Assembly: GCA_021787595.1 (NCBI GenBank)
Contig: JAJYLQ010000006.1
Location: 74,408 to 138,407 of the forward strand
Direction of reading: 5' to 3'
DNA length: 64,000 nt
From: Chloroflexota bacterium
GTDB lineage: Bacteria; Chloroflexota; Anaerolineae; Anaerolineales; Villigracilaceae
The notes beneath the pieces are model-generated. The model saw only the letters and a list, made by a program, of their open reading frames with translations, did no database searches and was not told the DNA's origin. Positions within the stretch are counted from its first letter, which is position 1; the number at the start of each line of letters is the position of its first letter. A program made the position numbers and the translations under genes. Below are positions 56,560 to 64,000 of this stretch, one piece after another.

Positions 56560-58473
56560 CTATCTCGTATTTGATTCCATCTCGAGGATGGCTTTAGCGA
56601 CTTCTTCAACCGCCACACGCTGCTTCCGGTACAAATCCGCTTCGGACATGGCCAGTCGGCCAGCCACTTCGCGGACCTTGCGCCCTTCGATAAATTTCAT
56701 TTCGAGAATGTTATATAGAATCCATTCCGTTGTAAAGCGCCGTTCGCCTTCCGGCCTGACGTGATCCACGGCCTTTCTCAATAACGCGCGCAGCGCATTC
56801 GCTGCGTTACCATCATATTCATGCGCCATCTCCTGGACCACTTGCAGGCGCATGAGCGGACTATTCGTCAGTTTTGGGCCGCCCCAATAATGTGTCAGCG
56901 CATCTTTGACCCAATTGGCAAGGTCAGCCTCCGGCGGCAGGGCTTCATTCAGAATGCTCGCGCGGGAATCATAACGTCCTGCGGCGCGCATGCGCTGGAT
57001 CATGTCCACGCGGGGCTGCAAGTCTTCGAGGAAGCGGAACATGTGCTGCTGTAATTGCCGGTCTTCAAGCGCCAATGCGGCGCGGTCAGCCAAAAGCCAC
57101 AAGGCATCACGCTGGTCGTGTTCCATGACCGGATGCTCGCTGTGAGCCACGCCGAGAATACCCAAAAGCGGCGGGACCTCGTCGCGATCCATATCGCCGC
57201 GCTTGCGCTGATGCAGCGGCAAAACCCAATACCTGCCCCAGACAAATTCGTGATGATGCGCGCCGTTGCCATTGCTCAACATCTCGAACGCGTTGGAAAG
57301 ACCGTCCTGCCCAAGCATCGAGCGATTTCCAGCCATCACGATCAAAGACAAGTCGTCGCCATCCAGCGCGGCCACAAAGGCGGACGGCGATTGCATGTGA
57401 TCGCGCACGGCGGCAAGGATCGCCTCCAGGAACTGCTGGAGGTCGCTTTGCGTGACCATGCGTTCCTCCATGTTCTGGAATATTTCGAGTTCCGCGCGGT
57501 CGCCTCCAAAGAAAAGATAACGTTCCCATAAGGGATAAAACAAGGTGATGGCATGTTCAAACAACAAAACCGTCGCGGTCATGGTCAACGGGACGAAAGC
57601 CGAATAGGGATCGCCGACCAAAACCCCGAGGCGCCGAACAATGGTCATCAACCCCAGTGCCAGCGATGCGGTGACCGGCCCGCGCATGATCCATTTGAAG
57701 AGGCGGCTCTTCACAACGCGGTCAGGCCATGAGACGCCGAAAAACGCCACCGCGTAGGCCATGAGGACAATCAACGCGCCGGCAAACACGTTGAGGATCG
57801 TGCTGATGCCCCAGAAGAAAAGCGGGAAACGGGCCGCGACGGAAGAGCCGTAAAGCAAATATGGATAAGAACCAAGCGCGGGAGCCGTCGCGCCGGCCAT
57901 GAGATACAACATCCGGCGGCGGCCCAGGCGCGTCAACATGCGGGAATAGGCGCGCGCAAAATTGATTCCCGCCCAGATCATCGCCGCGACGTAGTAAACG
58001 GTAAAAAGCTCGGTCAAAAGAGTCCGCTGAAGATGAGGAGCCGGTTTGGCGTCCGGGAGAAGCGGACCCAGCAAAACTCCGAAGGCAAGCAGAACCAGGA
58101 AGCCCACCGAGACGACATACATCAGTCGAACAGCCAGCCGCCGTCGCCCGCGTGAAGGGCGCCCGGCAGTAACTAAAACCGCATCCGAAAGATGGACATA
58201 CGCAGCGGGCAGGAAAACGATCCCCAGCCATTGCAGACGGAGGAGCAAATCAATTCCCCAATTCGGAACCGTTTTATTTTGAAGCGCTTCCGTGGTGAAT
58301 ACAACCACCACGCATAACAAAATGATCGCAAACGAACGCGCGACCCGGTCCCGCAAGTTGAATGTCAGGGCATACAGGAATAACGAAAAAGCCGTGATGG
58401 CGATTCCCGCCGTCAGGATCTGGTTAAGCGTTTGGATCCCCGCCAATAAATTTTCGGTCCAACCGTTAAACAT
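56560..58473 (-). CDS. 7TM-type sensor with GAF and C-terminal HTH, no kinase
   Basis: 637 residues. Eight helices in the first 280 residues resemble the N-terminal 7TM sensor domain of histidine kinases. Residues about 340-480 form a GAF-like domain (LEAILAAVRDHMQSPSAFVA, then LLGILGVAHSEH). No H-box or ATPase domain follows. The last 80 residues have RRFTTEWILYNILEMKFIEG and VREVAGRLAMSEADLYRKQ, which looks like a helix-turn-helix of the sigma-region-4 or FIS type. So it may be a membrane-bound transcription regulator. GGAAGG precedes the ATG. Confidence 0.8.
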   Translation of the reverse strand: MFNGWTENLLAGIQTLNQILTAGIAITAFSLFLYALTFNLRDRVARSFAIILLCVVVVFTTEALQNKTVPNWGIDLLLRLQWLGIVFLPAAYVHLSDAVLVTAGRPSRGRRRLAVRLMYVVSVGFLVLLAFGVLLGPLLPDAKPAPHLQRTLLTELFTVYYVAAMIWAGINFARAYSRMLTRLGRRRMLYLMAGATAPALGSYPYLLYGSSVAARFPLFFWGISTILNVFAGALIVLMAYAVAFFGVSWPDRVVKSRLFKWIMRGPVTASLALGLMTIVRRLGVLVGDPYSAFVPLTMTATVLLFEHAITLFYPLWERYLFFGGDRAELEIFQNMEERMVTQSDLQQFLEAILAAVRDHMQSPSAFVAALDGDDLSLIVMAGNRSMLGQDGLSNAFEMLSNGNGAHHHEFVWGRYWVLPLHQRKRGDMDRDEVPPLLGILGVAHSEHPVMEHDQRDALWLLADRAALALEDRQLQQHMFRFLEDLQPRVDMIQRMRAAGRYDSRASILNEALPPEADLANWVKDALTHYWGGPKLTNSPLMRLQVVQEMAHEYDGNAANALRALLRKAVDHVRPEGERRFTTEWILYNILEMKFIEGRKVREVAGRLAMSEADLYRKQRVAVEEVAKAILEMESNTR

Positions 58474-58493
58474 AAAACCTTCCCAGAACCACT

Positions 58494-59030
58494 CTACTTA
58501 AGTGCCCTCGCAAAAAATAGAGCGACGTCTTGCGTCAAATAATAATGGTCATTATACCCGCAGAATTCATAACCGTGCTTTTGTGCCAGGCGGATGGCCG
58601 GCTGATTCTTCGACTGCATTTCGAGGAACAAGCGGCGGTGGCCGCGTCCAAGGCCCCATTCCTGCGCGGCCTGCAAAAGGGCGCTCGCCACCCCGCGCCG
58701 CCTCCATGGCGGCGAAATGACCAGGTCGGTCACCCACGCCACGGATGCGGGCCGCTCCGTCAAACAGAGATAGCCAATCGGCTCGCCCGAAGCGATGGCC
58801 GTCAGCATCATGGCCTTCTTCGTCCATTCGTCAGCGAGCGAGAACGGATTATGAGGATACGCCAGCGGGATCGGGCGCGGCAAACGGACATCACGAAAGG
58901 TCGCGACGATTTGCCCCGCGTCGCGGCGTAAATCCAACTGCCAAACATATTCGCTGCTGATGGAATGATCCAGCCCCATCAGGCGGGGAAGGTCAGATGC
59001 GATTGACGGACGAATTTGAATGGAAGACAT
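58494..59030 (-). CDS. GNAT family acetyltransferase
   Basis: 178 residues. The acetyl-CoA loop is WRRRGVASALLQAAQEWG, with WVTDLVISP before it and QPAIRLAQKHGYEF after it. It is intact. It resembles ribosomal-protein or small-molecule N-acetyltransferases; no substrate can be assigned. The gene lies between the 7TM-sensor gene and the envelope protein gene, on the same strand as both. Confidence 0.88.
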   Translation of the reverse strand: MSSIQIRPSIASDLPRLMGLDHSISSEYVWQLDLRRDAGQIVATFRDVRLPRPIPLAYPHNPFSLADEWTKKAMMLTAIASGEPIGYLCLTERPASVAWVTDLVISPPWRRRGVASALLQAAQEWGLGRGHRRLFLEMQSKNQPAIRLAQKHGYEFCGYNDHYYLTQDVALFFARALK

Positions 59031-59036
59031 AATTTC

Positions 59037-59717
59037 TTACTGACCCGCCACCCGGATTTGGATGATGCAGGGCGGCAAAGCGTTTCCCTGATTATCGGTG
59101 GCGACCAACCGGAGCTGGTAATCACCCGGGGTCAATGTGGAGGTATCCCAATCTCCAAGCGGGCCGTTGACCACCTCGCTGCGTCCGGCTGAGATCGTCG
59201 CCCATGTGGTGGAATTCAAGGGAGCAACTTCATATTTATAGAAGCCAAGATTTGGAGTATTGACCGTTCCCCGCAAAGTAACCTTGCCAGAGATCTGCGT
59301 CCCGGATTTGGGATCGGTAATGATCAATTCATCCGTGACACAGCCGCTGGTGTTGCTCAGTGTGGCAACGGGACGCGGCGTGAGCGCGATCTGCGTGGCG
59401 AGTTCCGCGGAAATGGTCCCGGTCGGCGTGGCGAGCAGGTCAAGTGTTGGCGTGACGACAAAAAAGGAGGCTGGCAGACTGGGGATGATAAAAGATGCCG
59501 CCGTAAATTCTCCGCAGAACAAAATCACCACGAGCGCAACAAACGCAATTGCCTGTCCCATCCTCCGAAGCGCGAATTCCTTTTCGAGGCTGTAAACAGC
59601 CTCGCGCCATTCATTCCAGGAACGCCATAACCAGCGGAATGCGAACAGCGCGCCGATGGCCAGTACAATATAGATCAGCACTTCATAAGTACTGAGGAAC
59701 TGATAAATGATTGCCAT
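59037..59717 (-). CDS. Membrane protein with an extracytoplasmic Ig-like domain
   Basis: 226 residues. Two helices (about 10-30 and 55-75), then a Thr/Pro-rich stretch (VVTPTLDLLATPTG), then an Ig-like beta domain from about residue 120 (ITDPKSGTQISGKVTLRG and DNQGNALPPCIIQIRV) with two cysteines that could pair. Similar modules occur as secreted repeats in Anaerolineae. Function unknown. Confidence 0.75.
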   Translation of the reverse strand: MAIIYQFLSTYEVLIYIVLAIGALFAFRWLWRSWNEWREAVYSLEKEFALRRMGQAIAFVALVVILFCGEFTAASFIIPSLPASFFVVTPTLDLLATPTGTISAELATQIALTPRPVATLSNTSGCVTDELIITDPKSGTQISGKVTLRGTVNTPNLGFYKYEVAPLNSTTWATISAGRSEVVNGPLGDWDTSTLTPGDYQLRLVATDNQGNALPPCIIQIRVAGQ

Positions 59718-59729
59718 ACCCAGACTTGC

Positions 59730-60566
59730 TTACAACTGTTGCAGCACGCCGCGGATCAGTTTTTCGATTTTGGGTGTGATCATTTTCCCGGCTTCGATGA
59801 CTTCTTCGTGCGTGGCGGCAGTGGAACCATCCAAATTGGCCTTGTTGCTGATGCCCGAAAAACCAAGCACGCGCATGTTGCCATGACGGGCAACGATCAC
59901 TTCCGGCACCGTGGACATTCCCACCGCGTCCGCGCCGGCCATTCGCAGAAAGCGCAAATCTGCGGGCCCCTCAAAAGATGGGCCGCTCAACCCCGCGTAG
60001 ATGCCTTCGCGGAGAATGATGTTGTTTTTCGGAGCGGCATTACGCGCCAGCGCGCAGAGATCGCGGTCATACGGTCTGCTCATATCCGGGAAACGCGGGC
60101 CGATCTCATCATAGTTCGGACCCATCAATGGATTGTGCCCCATCATGCCGAGGAAGTTAAGATTATCGCGGATGAGCATGACATCACCGGGAACATAATC
60201 GGGATTGACGCCTCCCGCGGCATTGGTGACGATCAAGATCCCGATGCCCAATCGCTGCATGACGCGGATCGGCAGCGTGACCTGCGCCATGGAATAGCCT
60301 TCATAAAAATGGATGCGGCCCTGCATGACAAAAACCGTTTGGCCTTCCAGCTCGCCAATCACGATCCGGCCCGCGTGACCGAACACGGTCGAGACCGGAA
60401 AGTGCGGCAGATCGCCGAAAGGAATCGCGTCTGGTGATCGAACGGATTCCGCCAAATCGTTCAGGCCGGAGCCAAGGATGATCGCAACGCGCGGCCGCTT
60501 CGAGGTCCGCGCTCGAAGCGCGGCCGCGCTTTCATCTATTTGGTCCAGGGAAAAATGGGAAATCAT
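59730..60566 (-). CDS. punA: Purine-nucleoside phosphorylase
   Basis: 278 residues, trimeric-type PNP length. Motifs: VAIILGSGLNDLAES (phosphate loop), VTNAAGGVN, GMMGHNPLMGPN and the family segment GADAVGMSTVPEVIVARH (in parts). It cleaves purine (deoxy)nucleosides with phosphate. The codons for ALRARTSKRPR lie in an unusual GC-rich hairpin (60486-60527). A TATAAT box lies at 60635-60640. Confidence 0.95.
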   Translation of the reverse strand: MISHFSLDQIDESAAALRARTSKRPRVAIILGSGLNDLAESVRSPDAIPFGDLPHFPVSTVFGHAGRIVIGELEGQTVFVMQGRIHFYEGYSMAQVTLPIRVMQRLGIGILIVTNAAGGVNPDYVPGDVMLIRDNLNFLGMMGHNPLMGPNYDEIGPRFPDMSRPYDRDLCALARNAAPKNNIILREGIYAGLSGPSFEGPADLRFLRMAGADAVGMSTVPEVIVARHGNMRVLGFSGISNKANLDGSTAATHEEVIEAGKMITPKIEKLIRGVLQQL

Positions 60567-60634
60567 TCTGAAACTGCAACCTGTCCTGCGGGAAAATTTG
60601 GAGACAATTCTTCAGGAAAAAGAACTGCGACGGG

Positions 60635-60640
60635 ATTATA
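60635..60640 (-). promoter_or_regulatory. -10 box (TATAAT) of punA
   Basis: TATAAT on the minus strand, 68 bases before the punA ATG. The leader would be about 60 bases. Confidence 0.45.
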
Positions 60641-60783
60641 TCAGAAATAAATTTGACGGCCTGCGCCAGCCGATGAAACTGGCGCGAGACGCAGGAGGTT
60701 CGGAAATATCCCCGCATCCAAAATCAAATCTGTTCCCTCACTACAATACCTTTGCCAATGCGGTATCGGGAGCGGCGAACGTA

Positions 60784-60806
60784 GGGACAATTTGGCAAAT
60801 TGTCCC
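60784..60806. repeat. 23-base perfect palindrome
   Basis: GGGACAATTTG, one central base, CAAATTGTCCC. Same style (odd length, perfect arms, GTAG at the outer end) as 43824-43860. Confidence 0.8.
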
Positions 60807-60897
60807 ACAAATGGCGAAGGCATTGTCACTATACATTTTTCTAAATTGCAAAAGGTAGATAAAAACCGCCTCTTATGCTATGCTAAGGCCAATTCTT

Positions 60898-63084
60898 ATG
60901 GGACAAGGTTCTTTCGTCACAAAATTCACCGGGGCATTCAAACACGCACACAAGAGGTCGGGTCAAAATTTGGATGAGACGGCCCATTTCGAGTCCGGAG
61001 TTGAGCAGATCGAAATCCTGACGCGTCAACTGGAGGAGGAAAAGAGGCGCAATACCCAGCTGATTTTGCTGGGTGAGTTAAGCCGCCAGTTGGAGACTTT
61101 GCTCGATCAACCTGTGGCCGCGCAACTGGTCGTAAACACACTGGAGCGCGGCATCGCGTGTTCTTACGTTTGTTTATACGTGATCGATGTGGAGAGAAAC
61201 GAGTTCGTGGTCATGGCTGCGGCAGGACAAATGACCCACCTCATTCCACCGGCCTATCGCCAAAACATCAAACGCGGCATCATGGGACGGGCGGCTCGCT
61301 TACGAAAGACGCAGATAAGCAACGACACCCGGCTCGACCTGGACTATTTCCCATTCGAACACGAGATGAGTCTGTCAACTCTCGTGGTCCCGCTCATTCA
61401 TAATGGTTATTTGCATGGTGTATTGGAAATAAGCGCCCAACAGGGAAATGCGTTCCACGGCACCGATGTTTCCCTGGCCGAGGCGGCGGTCGCCGAGCTG
61501 ATGCGGGCCTGGGAGCGATCCCGCTATCAGCAGAATTTGACGGAGCTGATCCAGGCCGGTATCTCTCTTACCACAATGGTCGAGCCGCAGTCTGTTGTGC
61601 ATGAGGTGGCTTCGATCACACGGCAAGCCTTGAGCGCCCGATTCGTTTACGTGATTTTGCTCGACCAAATCGGCAACTTTAGCCAGCGGGCTTATTCGGG
61701 GCAAGCCCCCAAGCTCCTGAAGCATTTCGAAAACACCCCCCTTCAAAACAGCCTGATCCAATCAACGCTTAACGCCTCACAGCCGTTTCGCGTCCGGGAT
61801 ATTCGAAAATATCCGCTCACAGAAAACATAGAAATCGATCACAGCGGCCTGCGCAGCGCACTGGCGCTGCCCATCCGATTGCACCGTCTGAGCGTGGGTG
61901 CGATCCTGGCATTCGGCAAAGAGAATGAAATCTTTTTCACTGAAAACGATGAGTCGCTTGGAACCCTGCTCGCATCCCAGGCGGCAGCCGCATTGGAAAG
62001 CACATGGCTGTATCAGGAATTACGCAATACGTTGACCACCACCACACAGCTATATCAGGTCAGTTTCCAGATTTTACAAATCGAAGATCTGCGCGAGGCA
62101 GTCAAGCTTATCCTCGAAACAGCCTGCAAGGTGGCCAACGCGAGCGCTGCCGGTGTGGTACTGTTTACGCCGGAAAAGAATGTCGACATCGAACTGGCGA
62201 TGGACGCCAATGGGATTCAGAATAACACGGCGCATCCAACCAACCTGATCGAACAGGTGATGTCCAGTGGAACAAGCATCTTTCTGTCCGATCAAACTGC
62301 AACCCAGGTTTGCTTCCCGGTCCAGACCAACGTCAGAAGATACGGTGGATTATGGCTGAGAGTCTCGGAGACGCTGAATTACGATTCACGGCATACTGCC
62401 GCGCTGCAAACGCTGGTAAATCACCTGGAGCGCGCAATCCTGCTAAACGAGTCACGGATCCAGGCAAAACAAATCGAAGAGGCCTACGAAGAATTGGAGA
62501 TCACGTACGACCGCACGCTGGCCGCCCTCATGTCCGCGTTGGACGCGCGCGACCGCGAGACGGAGGGACACAGTTTGCGCGTCAGCCGGATTGCAGGCTA
62601 TCTGGGAGAACAAATGGGGCTGGACAGCCATCAACTCAAGGCGCTGGAGCGCGGCTCACTCCTGCACGACATCGGGAAAATTGGCATTAGCGACACGATC
62701 CTGCACAAACCTGGTCCGCTGGATGACGAGGAATGGAAAATCATGCGCATGCATCCCGACATTGGCAAACAAATCGTGGAGGACATTCCATTCCTGCAGG
62801 ATACCCTGCCTGTGATCCGCTATCACCAGGAACGCTGGGATGGCAGCGGCTATCCTTTGGGGCTGAAAGACAAGGATATTCCACTGCTGGCGCGCATCTT
62901 TGCAGTCGCAGATGCGTTCGATGCGTTGACCAGCGACCGCCCCTACCGGCAAAAGATTCCACTGCCGGAAGCCGTGCAATTCCTGGAAGAACAATCAGGC
63001 ATATTATTCGACCCTGAGGTCATTAACGCCTTCGACGAGATCATTACGAATGGGCGCCTTCCCAATTTCATGGCGCCGGATTAG
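60898..63084 (+). CDS. Triple-GAF sensor with HD-GYP c-di-GMP phosphodiesterase
   Basis: 728 residues, no membrane segment. A basic N-terminus, a coiled segment (EQIEILTRQLEEEKRRN), three GAF domains (about 55-205, 215-370, 385-520), then a linker helix and HD-GYP (about 535-728). The catalytic set is complete: EGHSLRV, LLHDIGKIGISDTIL, HQERWDGSGYPLGL and DAFDALTSDRPYR. The start at 60898 (MGQGSF) is chosen over the ATG at 60880. It probably forms an operon with the following GAF sensor gene. Confidence 0.92.
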   Translation: MGQGSFVTKFTGAFKHAHKRSGQNLDETAHFESGVEQIEILTRQLEEEKRRNTQLILLGELSRQLETLLDQPVAAQLVVNTLERGIACSYVCLYVIDVERNEFVVMAAAGQMTHLIPPAYRQNIKRGIMGRAARLRKTQISNDTRLDLDYFPFEHEMSLSTLVVPLIHNGYLHGVLEISAQQGNAFHGTDVSLAEAAVAELMRAWERSRYQQNLTELIQAGISLTTMVEPQSVVHEVASITRQALSARFVYVILLDQIGNFSQRAYSGQAPKLLKHFENTPLQNSLIQSTLNASQPFRVRDIRKYPLTENIEIDHSGLRSALALPIRLHRLSVGAILAFGKENEIFFTENDESLGTLLASQAAAALESTWLYQELRNTLTTTTQLYQVSFQILQIEDLREAVKLILETACKVANASAAGVVLFTPEKNVDIELAMDANGIQNNTAHPTNLIEQVMSSGTSIFLSDQTATQVCFPVQTNVRRYGGLWLRVSETLNYDSRHTAALQTLVNHLERAILLNESRIQAKQIEEAYEELEITYDRTLAALMSALDARDRETEGHSLRVSRIAGYLGEQMGLDSHQLKALERGSLLHDIGKIGISDTILHKPGPLDDEEWKIMRMHPDIGKQIVEDIPFLQDTLPVIRYHQERWDGSGYPLGLKDKDIPLLARIFAVADAFDALTSDRPYRQKIPLPEAVQFLEEQSGILFDPEVINAFDEIITNGRLPNFMAPD

Positions 63085-63086
63085 CC

Positions 63087-64000
63087 ATGCTGTCGAAACC
63101 TTCCAAGCCGGGATTCATGCCATCAGAACATCGGATATCCGTGCGTCCTTCTGTCATTGCGAGCATGGTGGTGCTGGCGATCATCATCTTTTACGGGAGC
63201 GTGATCTGGCCGCAAAGCCCGACCGGCGCCATTGCAGTGACCGCTCTCGGCACCTTCGGGATTGTTTATTTATTTGTCTTCAATTTCCTCCTGGTTCCTT
63301 CCCCCCATTTCCGCGACATTTATAACTGGCTCAACGCGATCCTTACCGCCGTTGGCCTCGCCGCGCTTACCTTTTTGACCAGCAGCCAGCTCGCTCTTTA
63401 CATCGCTGTCTTGTTGATCCTGGCAGCCATTACATCCTCCATCACCGCCGAGTGGGGGCCCGCTTACCTCCTGGTGATCCTGTCAACCACGCTTATCATG
63501 TTCTTCGAGCGCGAAAGGACAGTCCCAATGCGAAGCGGGATTTTCCACGTAAGCGCCGCAATCATCGCCCTGATCGCCGTCGAGACGATCAGGCAATTAA
63601 AGAACCTGTCGCGCGACCGAATCCGCAAGCTCGAAACGATCACCGAGTTCAGCCGCCAGATCGTCTCGTCGCTGGAGACCCAGCAGGTTTTGAAACTTCT
63701 CAACACGGCCCTGCGAAACGCGGTGGAGGCGGACACCTACTTCGTCGGCATGCGGGAAGGCGACGAAATGCGTCTCGAACTGATCTATGACGATAAACAA
63801 TATTACGAGAATCAACGCGTCAAGCTGGAAGGGACGCTCTCCGGCTGGGTATTCGAGAATCAACAGAGTCTTTTTCTTCCCGACCTCCGAAAAGACGTCA
63901 GCCTGCCCAGAGTGCGGCTCGTCCTGCTTGGAAAGCACAAAACGAGCCTCTCCTGGATGGGTGTCCCCATGCGCGGCAACAGCGTGGATGGGATCCTCGT
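63087..64000 (+). CDS. Membrane-anchored GAF sensor (cut by window edge)
   Basis: 304 codons visible, open at the right edge. Starts two bases after the HD-GYP stop. The first about 170 residues contain six to seven helices (for example VIASMVVLAIIIFYGSVIW and GLAALTFLTSSQLALYIAV); a coiled linker ETIRQLKNLSRDRIRKLETI leads to a GAF domain (FSRQIVSSLETQQVLKLL onward). A GGDEF, HD-GYP or kinase output domain would follow to the right. Confidence 0.85.
   Translation, partial: MLSKPSKPGFMPSEHRISVRPSVIASMVVLAIIIFYGSVIWPQSPTGAIAVTALGTFGIVYLFVFNFLLVPSPHFRDIYNWLNAILTAVGLAALTFLTSSQLALYIAVLLILAAITSSITAEWGPAYLLVILSTTLIMFFERERTVPMRSGIFHVSAAIIALIAVETIRQLKNLSRDRIRKLETITEFSRQIVSSLETQQVLKLLNTALRNAVEADTYFVGMREGDEMRLELIYDDKQYYENQRVKLEGTLSGWVFENQQSLFLPDLRKDVSLPRVRLVLLGKHKTSLSWMGVPMRGNSVDGIL

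Larger units (their letters stand above)
60567..60897. other. Divergent region between punA and the GAF-HD-GYP gene
   Basis: Besides the punA -10 box it contains GCGCCAG / CTGGCGC (about 60663-60686), a 23-base perfect palindrome (60784-60806, ends GGGACAATTTG / CAAATTGTCCC) and a TATGCT box at 60874 that may serve the plus-strand gene. No small gene can be supported here. Confidence 0.5.

Noticed and set aside
55717-56574. 285-codon plus-strand ORF
   Set aside because: Shadow of the S1-domain protein.

Overview
The window is a gene-dense bacterial chromosome segment of moderate GC. It has no rRNA or tRNA genes that I can see, no phage structural genes and no CRISPR array. Gene content and style point to Chloroflexota, class Anaerolineae (inference). 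The evidence is the Thr/Pro-rich linkers behind lipoprotein or membrane anchors, ABC-2 permeases, many GAF/HD-GYP sensors, short hypothetical membrane proteins, and many short palindromic intergenic repeats.

Layout. 1-3.4 kb (minus): polysaccharide operon with a chain-length regulator (Wzz domain fused to a degenerate GGDEF), an O-antigen ligase, a small ORF and a glycosyltransferase cut by the window edge. 4.1-6.3 kb (plus): membrane protein plus Tat-exported sulfatase-fold enzyme. 6.3-10.2 kb: recJ and small envelope proteins. 10.2-13.8 kb: broken vapBC, GNAT, MazF-type toxin-antitoxin pair, tgt, and a four-helix-bundle cassette. 13.8-21.3 kb: uppP, a PBP-like lipoprotein, an ArsB/NhaD-type permease, an ABC exporter, acetoacetyl-CoA synthetase, and hicBA with a frameshifted toxin. 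21.3-32.6 kb: FGE-fold lipoprotein, cystathionine gamma-synthase, PIG-L deacetylase, VOC, YdeI-like, SnoaL-like, histidine phosphatase, rarA, STAS and HAD genes. 32.7-39.7 kb (minus): CPBP protease, both subunits of a CoA transferase with a hydrolase and a second four-helix-bundle cassette between them, a methyltransferase, and P5C dehydrogenase. 39.8-45.3 kb: HD-GYP, GGDEF, a SAM-hydroxide adenosyltransferase family gene and a deletion scar of an ECF transporter. 45.5-53.2 kb: DUF1684, TIGR01777, HNH, MBL hydrolase, ABC-2/SpoIIM fusion with its ATPase, lgt, CDP-alcohol phosphatidyltransferase. 53.4-64 kb: FtsK, an S1-domain protein, a 7TM-GAF-HTH protein, GNAT, punA, a GAF-HD-GYP protein and the start of another GAF sensor.

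Themes. c-di-GMP signalling recurs: one intact GGDEF, two intact HD-GYP, and one Wzz-GGDEF that lost the catalytic motif but kept the RxxD inhibitory site, so it may read c-di-GMP at the polysaccharide export step. Two toxin-antitoxin modules are each bounded by a partial, sequence-diverged duplicate of the end of the neighbouring housekeeping gene (tgt 5' end; acetoacetyl-CoA synthetase 3' end), which suggests arrival by recombination with related DNA. Two four-helix-bundle genes are each enclosed by inverted arrays of 7-nt units. Several genes (tgt, rarA, DUF1684) have a TATAAT box 6-7 nt before the ATG and are probably leaderless. At least four families of short inverted-repeat elements are scattered between genes.
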